From a bacterium (lineage in GTDB: Bacteria > Pseudomonadota > Alphaproteobacteria > Rs-D84 > CACZYB01): DNA of 39,578 nucleotides. The stretch spans positions 42,679 to 82,256 of the forward strand of contig JAAVBO010000006.1 in the NCBI GenBank assembly GCA_014803575.1. The letters are read 5' to 3'. Each line of letters starts with the position of its first letter. Within the stretch, counting starts at the first letter, position 1. Below are positions 25,293 to 32,084 of this stretch, one piece after another. A program made the position numbers and the translations under genes. The notes beneath the pieces are model-generated. The model did not search any database. It worked only from the letters and a program-made list of their open reading frames with translations, and was not told the DNA's origin.

Positions 25293-25321
25293 ATAATAAA
25301 CAAAAAGAAAAGAAATGTCAA
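25293..25321 (-). promoter_or_regulatory. Promoter of orf170
   Basis: TTGACA (25321-25316) and TATTAT (25298-25293) on the minus strand with exactly 17-bp spacing; spacer is T-rich and nearly the same as in the promoter of the 199-aa gene. Confidence 0.7.
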
Positions 25322-25343
25322 TATATATTTTGATTTTTTATTT

Positions 25344-25550
25344 TTAGCGGGGGATTTTACCCTCCTCTATTTCCTTGGCTGATAGTTCCTGTCTGTTCGG
25401 CACCCCATACCCCTCTTAGGGGTGCCGGAAAACCACTTCGTGATTTTCATTACTTGCAGATATAGTTATATGATTTTGTTTTTCTTCCCAGTCCCCCGAA
25501 GGGTCGTCCGCTAGGACCTGCGGTCCCATAGGCTGACTACGGCTTTCCTT
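25344..25550 (-). ncRNA. GC-rich palindromic island: candidate structured RNA or dispersed repeat
   Basis: The 315-bp gap between prx and orf170 contains about 205 bp at roughly 49% GC by my count, far above its surroundings. It holds stacked palindromes: CGGCACCCC (25398-25406) with GGGGTGCCG (25419-25427); GAAAACCAC (25428-25436) with GTGATTTTC (25440-25448), which closes fully only as minus-strand RNA through a G-U pair; CCC-CGAA-GGG (25494-25503), a C(UUCG)G tetraloop on the minus strand; GGACC-TGC-GGTCC (25514-25526). One minus-strand frame also stays open from 25529 to 25419 (37 codons, starting MGPQVLADDPSGDWEE) and, past one stop, to 25344. It is not tmRNA, SRP or RNase P RNA as far as I can see. 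Confidence 0.4.
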
Positions 25551-25574
25551 TAAAGATTTTTAATAAATAAAAAT

Positions 25575-26291
25575 CTACTCTTTCTTACTATTTAATAGTT
25601 TTTTAAAGACTCTTTCCTTTGGTAATCTTTTTAAGCATAAGAACCAATCAAGGCAAGTTTTATCTTCGCTGTTTAGGGCTGACATTGCTCCTTGACAGGT
25701 ATTTTCCGTTGGAATTATGACATCATCGCCTGCCTGCCAATTAACGGGGATTGATACCTTAAATCCGTCAGATGTTTGAAGAGCTATCAATGCTCTTTTT
25801 ATTTCCTCTATATTTCTTCCAACCGAAGATGGATAGTAAAATATTGCACGGACTTTTGAATCTGGGTCTATGATAAATACAGCACGCACAGTTTTTGTAT
25901 CACTTGATGTTTCCTGTATCATACCATATTTTTTTGCAATATCCATTTTTAAATCTGCGATAAGCGGGAATTTGACGCATACATTTTTCATTCCTTTGTA
26001 TTCAATTTTTTCTTTTATGGTTCTAAGCCATGCAATATGACTTGTTATTCCATCAATGGAAAGTCCGACAAGTTGAGTGTTAAGGCTTTCAAATTCTTCA
26101 CCCATAGATGCAAATGCCATAAATTCGGTTGTGCATACTGGTGTGAAATCTGATGGATGGGAAAAAAGTATTATCCATTTACCCTTATAATCGTTTGGAA
26201 AGCTGATTTTTCCCTGTGTTGTTTCTGCTTCAAATGATGGTGCAATACTTCCAATAATCGGAAATGAAAAATGTTCAAATGTTTCTTCCAT
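25575..26291 (-). CDS. Peroxiredoxin, Prx6/archaeal-like
   Basis: Reduces hydrogen peroxide and organic peroxides. In the 238-residue product the peroxidatic cysteine is Cys53 in HPSDFTPVCTTEF, with the supporting Arg136 in TVRAVFIID. The length and the C-terminal extension, with Cys199 (NTCQGAMS) and the Cys213/Cys219 pair in CLDWFLC, resemble the longer archaeal-type Prx6 subfamily, in which such distal cysteines take part in the redox cycle. It starts 20 bp after aaxA on the same strand, so it is probably the last gene of the aax transcript. AAGGAGG precedes the ATG. Confidence 0.92.
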   Translation of the reverse strand: MEETFEHFSFPIIGSIAPSFEAETTQGKISFPNDYKGKWIILFSHPSDFTPVCTTEFMAFASMGEEFESLNTQLVGLSIDGITSHIAWLRTIKEKIEYKGMKNVCVKFPLIADLKMDIAKKYGMIQETSSDTKTVRAVFIIDPDSKVRAIFYYPSSVGRNIEEIKRALIALQTSDGFKVSIPVNWQAGDDVIIPTENTCQGAMSALNSEDKTCLDWFLCLKRLPKERVFKKLLNSKKE

Positions 26292-26311
26292 AATATCCTC
26301 CTTTTTTGTTG

Positions 26312-27577
26312 TTAAAACATAAATGTTGTTCTTATACTTGCAACGGTTGCCGTATCTTCGTTTTTATCAAGTGCTGGGTGTATATAGAATTGCAAATCCG
26401 GTGTGATTGTAAGCCAGTTGCCAATTCCCCATGCCCAGTATGCTTCTAACACAGTTTCGTAATCTCTTGTATCATCACCGACAACTTCCTTATTTACCTT
26501 ATTTATACTTGTTGCCAAGCCTATTTGATCAAGTTGGTTTCTGTTTAATGGGTTATTCATAACGCCACCTATTACATAAGTTTGATTGATTTCTTCCGGT
26601 GAATTATAGGTTGCGGAGACTCTTCCGAAAAGTCCGTAAGTATCATTTAACATTTGTTCCATGTTTATTGAAAATCCGTTGGAAGTGCCCCTTTGCTCCT
26701 CTACACTCGGTTGATTAAAGACAAGGATGGAGTATTCACCACTTCCCAAATCTTTTATAGTTGGGGTGAAAGAAAGGCTTGCAAAACTTGTATATTTACC
26801 CTTGCCAAAATCTGATGAACTTATTGATGTTCCATTTATATTATGGGCATCTTGCATACCAGCAATTATTTGCCATTCGGGATTAAGTGTGAATGTAAGG
26901 TAGGCACCCAAACTTGCGGACGGATAACTGGACGAAGCATTTTGTGAAAGTGCATAGTTTAAGAAATTTACCTGTTGGTTGGAATCGTATGAAGTACCAT
27001 CAAATGCGGATATTCCGAACTGCCCTACTGTGATTGCAAGCCAGTTTAAAGAGCCGGCGAATTGGTGGGTAAAGTTTAAATCGCTGAATGTATTACCTTT
27101 TGTTGTAGAATCATTTACCGAGGAGACCACATTTATATTATTTGATAAATCTTCACCGGATGTGGAATTCCAATAACGAACCGGATTATATGCAACATTC
27201 AAAGTTCCTGTTCCATATTCTCCGTTATATGCTTGCCAGCTGATAGTTGGGTAAAGTTGGAATTGGATTGCGGTACCTTTACCATTCGGAGCACCTCTTT
27301 GTCCTAAAATTGAACCATCAATGGAATAAGAAAGTCCGTAATTGTCAGTTAATGATTTTTTGAAATTGGCATAGGCTTCTTCCCAACTTTCGCTTTCTGC
27401 ACCATCCTCTCTTATTCTTGTATAATTAGTTTTATCGTTTACATTTTTTTCGCTGTATGTATAAAGTGGTCGAACAAATTCATACGTGTCAACCTCATCA
27501 ACATAAACAACTTGTGCAAATGTTATATTTGGAATTAATAAAAAACTTAATGCCAATAAATATTTTGATTTTAACAT
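26312..27577 (-). CDS. aaxA: OprB-family porin, probable AaxA
   Basis: An outer-membrane beta-barrel porin of the carbohydrate-selective OprB family, 421 residues, with a signal peptide (MLKSKYLLALSFLLIPNITF, cleavage near TFA-Q) and alternating amphipathic strands. The last residue is Phe (RTTFMF), the usual outer-membrane signal. Recognisable barrel segments are WLAITVGQFGISAFDGTSYD and VLEAYWAWGIGNWLTITPDL. The name rests on context: it follows aaxC and aaxB, and in Chlamydia the OprB-like AaxA admits arginine for AaxB. On its own the sequence would only support OprB family. Confidence 0.85.
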   Translation of the reverse strand: MLKSKYLLALSFLLIPNITFAQVVYVDEVDTYEFVRPLYTYSEKNVNDKTNYTRIREDGAESESWEEAYANFKKSLTDNYGLSYSIDGSILGQRGAPNGKGTAIQFQLYPTISWQAYNGEYGTGTLNVAYNPVRYWNSTSGEDLSNNINVVSSVNDSTTKGNTFSDLNFTHQFAGSLNWLAITVGQFGISAFDGTSYDSNQQVNFLNYALSQNASSSYPSASLGAYLTFTLNPEWQIIAGMQDAHNINGTSISSSDFGKGKYTSFASLSFTPTIKDLGSGEYSILVFNQPSVEEQRGTSNGFSINMEQMLNDTYGLFGRVSATYNSPEEINQTYVIGGVMNNPLNRNQLDQIGLATSINKVNKEVVGDDTRDYETVLEAYWAWGIGNWLTITPDLQFYIHPALDKNEDTATVASIRTTFMF

Positions 27578-27594
27578 TTAAAACTCCCTTAAAC

Positions 27595-27617
27595 AGGGGA
27601 AAGAAAATCCTTCCCCT
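27595..27617 (-). other. Intercistronic hairpin between aaxC and aaxA
   Basis: AGGGGAA (27595-27601) pairs with TTCCCCT (27611-27617). On the minus strand no T-run follows, so it looks like an mRNA-processing or stabilising element and not a terminator. A related hairpin lies between aaxB and aaxC. Confidence 0.5.
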
Positions 27618-27626
27618 TTTTATTAA

Positions 27627-29099
27627 TTAAACACTAATTACTCCACGTGCAAATATGTATATTGCGATTATGGAAATCAAAAGGATAATGCTGACAAGAC
27701 ATTTTTCACAGCTTGTAAAAAGTGCCATTTTCTTTGCACTTTCCTTTCTCGCCCATATATACATAGGGATACCGACTGCGATAAATACTACTGCAAGGAG
27801 TAAGTATTTAAGACCTGCGGCATATATTAACCAAAGGGCATAGACAGTTCCCACGATTGATGTGAAAAGTGCGAATGCTCTTCCTATTCCTGCTTTGGTA
27901 TTAAATTCACCGTCTTCACATATTTTCCAAAGATAGCAAGTCGATGCCAAATATGCAGGAAGCACCATCACGCTTGTGATACTTAGCATAGTGTTCCATG
28001 CATTGCTTGAAAAGTATACCAAGAACATTGCAAGTTGCATTATCACACTTGTAACCCAAAGGGAAACATTTGGTGTGTCGTTTTTATTTGATTTTGCAAA
28101 GACTTTTGGAAAAGTTCCGTTTTGTGCCATTGCGTATGGCATTTCTATCACAATCAAAGTCCATGCAAGCCAGCTTGCAAGAACGGCGACTAATAAACCT
28201 ATGTTCATAAGCCATGCTCCCCATGGTCCTACTGCCAACTTTAATATACCTGCGGTTGACGGGTTGGATATTGTTGCAAGTTGTGCTTGGCTTAAAAATC
28301 CGTATGGAATTACTGATAATAATACATAGATTATTAAGCAACCAAGGAAACCAAGCAAGGTTGCCTTTGATACCGTTTCTTGGCTTTTTGCACGACTGGA
28401 AAGAACTACTGCTCCTTCTATACCTATGAATGCCCAAAGGGTTACAAGCATTGTGCTTTTAAGTTGTGCACCAATGGAACCCAACGATTTTGTTTTTCCC
28501 AAAATACCTTCACCCCAGAAATCAAAATCGAATCTGTCTATTTTAAACATAAACATTAAAATTATTATGAAAAGTATAAGTGGAACTATTTTAAATACTG
28601 TTGCAATTAAGTTTATGATTGTTGCTTGCTTTACTCCTCTTAATACAAGAACATTGAATCCCCATATTAAAATTGAACCGCCTATTATTGAATAAAGGTT
28701 ATTTCCGCCCGTGAATACTCCTGGGAAAAAATAATCAAGAGCATCCATTGTAATGACTGCATATCCTACGTTTCCGAATATTTGGCAAAGCCAATAGCTC
28801 CATCCGATATTGAAACCCATATAATTTCCGAAACCTTCCTGACTATACATATAAATACCGGAAGTAAGTTTTGGTTTTACGGTTGATAAAACTCTGAATG
28901 TGTTTGCAACGAAATACATTCCTATACCCGTTACGACCCATGCCAAAATAACGGCACCGACTGATGCGGCTTGTGCCATATTTTGTGGAAGACTGTATAT
29001 ACCGCCTCCTATCATAGAGCTTATGACTATGGCGGCAAGACCTAATACTCCTAATTTTTCTGAGGAATCTGACTTTGATTTATTTTTTGATTTTAACAT
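27627..29099 (-). CDS. aaxC: Arginine/agmatine antiporter (APA family)
   Basis: A 490-residue, about 12-helix transporter of the basic amino acid/polyamine antiporter family. The N-terminus has the substrate-site motif SSMIGGGIYSLPQNMAQAAS, later GFNIGWSYWLCQIFGNVGYA and WAFIGIEGAVVLSSRAKSQ, the TM6 signature of the family. It lies 72 bp after a clear AaxB-type arginine decarboxylase and before an OprB porin, so exchange of external arginine for internal agmatine is the natural role, as for AaxC in Chlamydia. Without the context it could also be read as an arginine/ornithine exchanger (ArcD-like). Confidence 0.9.
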   Translation of the reverse strand: MLKSKNKSKSDSSEKLGVLGLAAIVISSMIGGGIYSLPQNMAQAASVGAVILAWVVTGIGMYFVANTFRVLSTVKPKLTSGIYMYSQEGFGNYMGFNIGWSYWLCQIFGNVGYAVITMDALDYFFPGVFTGGNNLYSIIGGSILIWGFNVLVLRGVKQATIINLIATVFKIVPLILFIIILMFMFKIDRFDFDFWGEGILGKTKSLGSIGAQLKSTMLVTLWAFIGIEGAVVLSSRAKSQETVSKATLLGFLGCLIIYVLLSVIPYGFLSQAQLATISNPSTAGILKLAVGPWGAWLMNIGLLVAVLASWLAWTLIVIEMPYAMAQNGTFPKVFAKSNKNDTPNVSLWVTSVIMQLAMFLVYFSSNAWNTMLSITSVMVLPAYLASTCYLWKICEDGEFNTKAGIGRAFALFTSIVGTVYALWLIYAAGLKYLLLAVVFIAVGIPMYIWARKESAKKMALFTSCEKCLVSIILLISIIAIYIFARGVISV

Positions 29100-29126
29100 A
29101 TTATTCTCCTTGATAAGTTAAAAATT

Positions 29127-29153
29127 GGGGAAGTGCTTTTGGCATTCTTCCCC
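29127..29153 (-). other. Intercistronic hairpin between aaxB and aaxC
   Basis: GGGGAA (29127-29132) and TTCCCC (29148-29153), with TGC/GCA pairing inside. Same GGGGAA/TTCCCC arms as the hairpin between aaxC and aaxA; probably an RNA element of the operon. Confidence 0.5.
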
Positions 29154-29171
29154 TTAGTTTGCCCCGTTGTT

Positions 29172-29756
29172 TTATCTTGGCATTGCCGGTGCTGCGTATT
29201 CGAAATTTAAAAATCCGAGTGCAGTTAAGCAATAACCAAAATTTTGTGTGATATTTAAGTAGTTGTGGAAGAATTGGAATTCACTGTGTTTATCCACACC
29301 TCTTAATTCAAGTTCGTGATTTAATGATTTTGTAAGCCACATTTGGGCATGTGCTTGTGCAATTTCATCATTGATATAGGTATCAAAATATTCAACATAT
29401 TCTGCAGCCCAACCACCAAGGAAGTTTCCTTGTTTATCCTTGCCCCAAACTATACCGACACCGGTTGCAATTGCTTTGTGGTCTTCTATCCTTGCTCCGT
29501 TTCCGGCAATGATTACTTCCAAAACAGCACCGTGTTTGAATTGATCTTTTACCTGATCAACATGAACTATATTATTATATAATTCCGGTGGTAAAACAGA
29601 TGTGTATGGCACAACATTGAAGTCTTGGATTTTTGCTTCCAATAATGCGCTGTCATAACAAAATGTTTCAAATGGTTGTGGTGGGATGCCGTCGTCTGCC
29701 TGACCTGCACCACCTGTGTGGAAAGCTAATGTTGGATAACGTGTTCCTACTGTCAT
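29172..29756 (-). CDS. aaxB: Pyruvoyl-dependent arginine decarboxylase, AaxB type
   Basis: Converts arginine to agmatine and CO2, consuming a proton. The 194-residue product is strikingly like chlamydial Aax[40 protein letters not shown], then VVPYTSVLP with the self-cleaving Thr52-Ser53 pair at exactly the chlamydial position, [20 protein letters not shown] and [13 protein letters not shown]. Cleavage yields a beta chain of 52 residues and an alpha chain with an N-terminal pyruvoyl group. It leads an operon with aaxC, aaxA and prx. AAAAGGAG precedes the ATG. Confidence 0.96.
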   Translation of the reverse strand: MTVGTRYPTLAFHTGGAGQADDGIPPQPFETFCYDSALLEAKIQDFNVVPYTSVLPPELYNNIVHVDQVKDQFKHGAVLEVIIAGNGARIEDHKAIATGVGIVWGKDKQGNFLGGWAAEYVEYFDTYINDEIAQAHAQMWLTKSLNHELELRGVDKHSEFQFFHNYLNITQNFGYCLTALGFLNFEYAAPAMPR

Positions 29757-29784
29757 AATTTTTCTCCTTTTCTTTGTGTTAATA

Positions 29785-29849
29785 TTAGAAATAGAATTTA
29801 AAAATTCTACAACTATGATTAGAATAAGTTAGAATCAAGAAACTGGCAA
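29785..29849 (-). promoter_or_regulatory. aax operon promoter with TTAGAA operator cluster
   Basis: On the minus strand TTGCCA (29849-29844) and TATTCT (29826-29821) are 17 bp apart. TTAGAA occurs on the plus strand at 29785, 29819 and 29829, TAGAA at 29792, and the inverse TTCTA at 29805. The last two form the palindrome TAGAATTTAAAAATTCTA (29792-29809). The sites cover the -10 and the start region, so a repressor site is likely; the regulator is unknown. Confidence 0.5.
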
Positions 29850-29892
29850 TAATAATAAATTCCTTAAACATAATTGTTCCTAAAAATAAGAT

Positions 29893-29921
29893 TTGACAAA
29901 AATATTTAAAGGTTTTATGAT
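29893..29921 (+). promoter_or_regulatory. Promoter of the 95-aa ORF
   Basis: TTGACA (29893-29898) and TATGAT (29916-29921), exactly 17 bp apart. A second TTGACA at 29921-29926 has no good -10. Confidence 0.65.
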
Positions 29922-29952
29922 TGACAATTATTAAAAATTCAGGAATAAAAAA

Positions 29953-30240
29953 ATGGATAATGATGCAATTAATTTATTTTATAAAAAATTTAATACTTAT
30001 TACAAAAAATTAAATAATATCAATGATGATAGGGCAAAGGACACTGCTATTGAGTTTGCCTTTTACGATTTAAAAAATAAATTCGGAGACAAATTGGATC
30101 TTAGATTATTAATAGAAATTCCTGAACTCCTTTCTTATTTAAAAAGAAATCCAAAGGGTGAAAGATCATCTTTTCATTTTGGAAAAGATAACAGCCCTAT
30201 TACACAACTTAATACTGCACTTTCACAAAAATATCTTTAA
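29953..30240 (+). CDS. Small hypothetical protein
   Basis: A 95-residue soluble protein beginning MDNDAINLFYKKFNTYYKKL, helical and rich in Lys, Asn and Tyr, with no motif that I recognise. It has a near-consensus promoter and an AGGAA ribosome site, and its end overlaps the convergent U32 gene by 4 bp. Single gene, function unknown. Confidence 0.6.
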   Translation: MDNDAINLFYKKFNTYYKKLNNINDDRAKDTAIEFAFYDLKNKFGDKLDLRLLIEIPELLSYLKRNPKGERSSFHFGKDNSPITQLNTALSQKYL

Positions 30241-31610
30241 TTATATTTTTTTCTGATTATTGTATATGTAGGGAAGAGTTTTAAAACCTCTTCCTTTTTC
30301 ATATCAAAATTTTCAAATGGGAAAAGGATAAGTTTTGTCGCAACGGTTGCACGGTCCAATTTTTCATTATTTTTCATATTGATTATGTGATTAACTTTTA
30401 CATTATATGGGGCAAGTCTTGATGGTGAAACAAATTCCAAACTGTCACCAATTTCAAAAGAATTTTTTACATCAAGGATAAAACCGTCGGCGGTTTTCCC
30501 TGTTATTTGTGCGGTAAATCTGTAATCACCGTTAGAGCGGGTTGTTTCGTAATCCATTGCGTGATGAGTTAAATGTCCATCAAAAAATCCGTATGTATAG
30601 CCTCTGTTTTGCAAAGTGTTTAATTCTTCCATATATGGTTTGTAATCCCATTTGTCCGGAGTTTTGAAGTAATCATTTATTGCATGACTGTATGCGTGGG
30701 CGGTAGTTCCGGCATAATATTCGGATTTATTTCTGCCCTCTACTTTAAGCGAATCTATACCTATTTCAAGAAGTTTATCAAGTTTCGGCATAAGGCATAA
30801 ATCTTTTGAATTCATAATATAGGCGCCTTTATCATCTTCGCAAAGTTCCATAAATTCACCTTTGCGTTCGGCTTCCTCCAAATAAAAATCGAAAAGTTTC
30901 ATTGTGTCGGAGTTTATATCTATGCCGAGCCTTGAAGCTTCCTCCTTTATACTTCCTGTTTCAATTAATTCTTCGCGTGGACGGACATACATTTTGTAAT
31001 TCCATCTGCAACAGTGTGCGCAATTTCCCTGATTGGAACTGCGTTCCGTTAAAAAGTTGGAAAGAAGGCAACGTCCGGAATAGCTCATACACATACTTCC
31101 ATGTATAAAAGTTTCAAGTTTTAAATCAGGTGCAACACGCTCTCTTATTTCCTTTAATTCTTCAAAGGACACTTCACGACCGAGGACACAAAGTTTTGCA
31201 CCTATATCATACCAAAACATTGCTGTTTCAAACGAGCATACGTTTGCCTGTGTTGAAACATGAAGCGGAATTTCGGGGATTGCGTTTCTCATAAATCTAA
31301 ACACACCGGCATCAGCGATTATCAAACCATCGGGATTTAACTTTCGTAATGTATCTGCAAAAATTGGAAGTTTATCAATATCCTTATTATGAGTATAAAG
31401 GTTGACTGCCAAATAAATTTTTTTACCGATTGAGTGGGCAAAATCTATACTTTCCTTCATTTCATCAAGGGTGATTTTCGCCTTTGCCCGCAAACTCATA
31501 TCCGGAGTTCCTGCATAAACTACATCTGCACCGTATAAAAATGCCGTTTTTAATCTTGAATATGAACCTGCCGGTAATAAAAGTTCTGATTTTCTGTTAA
31601 TTTTTGACAT
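30237..31610 (-). CDS. Peptidase U32-family protein (TrhP/YegQ-like)
   Basis: The 457-residue product has the U32 pattern: LLLPAGSYSRLKTAFLYGAD, LNPDGLIIADAGVFRFMR, IPLHVSTQANVCSFETAMFW and the cysteine-rich signature FIHGSMCMSYSGRCLLSNFL, then NQGNCAHCCRWNY. Characterised relatives (UbiU, UbiV, TrhP, RlhA) bind Fe-S clusters through such cysteines and act in hydroxylation of ubiquinone, tRNA or rRNA, and none of these is a proven peptidase. The long C-terminal beta domain and the conserved DLCLMPKLDKLLEIGIDSLK favour the TrhP/YegQ branch (5-hydroxyuridine at tRNA position 34). It is monocistronic. Confidence 0.85.
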   Translation of the reverse strand: MSKINRKSELLLPAGSYSRLKTAFLYGADVVYAGTPDMSLRAKAKITLDEMKESIDFAHSIGKKIYLAVNLYTHNKDIDKLPIFADTLRKLNPDGLIIADAGVFRFMRNAIPEIPLHVSTQANVCSFETAMFWYDIGAKLCVLGREVSFEELKEIRERVAPDLKLETFIHGSMCMSYSGRCLLSNFLTERSSNQGNCAHCCRWNYKMYVRPREELIETGSIKEEASRLGIDINSDTMKLFDFYLEEAERKGEFMELCEDDKGAYIMNSKDLCLMPKLDKLLEIGIDSLKVEGRNKSEYYAGTTAHAYSHAINDYFKTPDKWDYKPYMEELNTLQNRGYTYGFFDGHLTHHAMDYETTRSNGDYRFTAQITGKTADGFILDVKNSFEIGDSLEFVSPSRLAPYNVKVNHIINMKNNEKLDRATVATKLILFPFENFDMKKEEVLKLFPTYTIIRKKYN

Positions 31611-31689
31611 AATAAGCCTCTACTTTTTTTACAATTTTCTTTATAAAAGCATATTTTTCGCAAAAAGTAAAATAAAATTTAAAATATAC

Positions 31690-31716
31690 TTGCAAGAGGG
31701 GTTTTTATGGTATAAA
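31690..31716 (+). promoter_or_regulatory. Extended -10 promoter of the 90-aa membrane protein
   Basis: TTGCAA (31690-31695), 15 bp, TATAAA (31711-31716) preceded by TGG, an extended -10. AAAAGGAG and the ATG follow. Confidence 0.5.
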
Positions 31717-31750
31717 TTAAAGTATTGTAAAAGAAAAAAAGGAGTTAAAA

Positions 31751-32023
31751 ATGTATTCAAATTTTAGAGTTTTATTACTTAACACAATACCTGGAAATTG
31801 TTTTTCCGATTTTATTTATTTGGGAATGCTTATATTTATAATCGCAGATTTCTTTTCACATAAAAAATGGGGTCCATTTATTATAACTGTTGCTTTTTCA
31901 ATTGCATTTAAGGCTTGCGATTATGTTTTGCTTAATCAATCCAGCAGTTTGGTTATTGAACAATTTTTACATATGATATTTCTTCCTTTGGTGCTTTCAT
32001 TTTTATATACAAGAAGAAGTTAG
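31751..32023 (+). CDS. Small membrane protein
   Basis: The 90-residue product has three hydrophobic segments (about residues 22-36, 41-57 and 67-84), ending in a basic TRRS tail. No family is recognised. AAAAGGAG precedes the ATG, a promoter lies upstream and a strong terminator follows, so it is a complete single-gene unit. Confidence 0.6.
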   Translation: MYSNFRVLLLNTIPGNCFSDFIYLGMLIFIIADFFSHKKWGPFIITVAFSIAFKACDYVLLNQSSSLVIEQFLHMIFLPLVLSFLYTRRS

Positions 32024-32040
32024 TTTTATATAAACCTTTG

Positions 32041-32074
32041 GGGCAATTACAATTATATATAATTGCCCTTTTTT
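32041..32074 (+). terminator. Strong terminator just before the lytic transglycosylase gene
   Basis: GGGCAATTA (32041-32049) pairs perfectly with TAATTGCCC (32060-32068), followed by a T-run. Only 10 bp separate it from the next ATG at 32085, so it may also act as an attenuator. Confidence 0.85.
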
Positions 32075-32084
32075 ATCTTTTGTA

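Noticed and set aside
25344-25550. tmRNA, signal recognition particle RNA, RNase P RNA or 6S RNA in the GC-rich island
   Set aside because: I cannot find the conserved core sequences of any of these on either strand, although divergent forms cannot be excluded without a covariance search.
25344-25550. CRISPR array
   Set aside because: There are palindromes but no regularly spaced direct repeats, and no cas genes are in the window.
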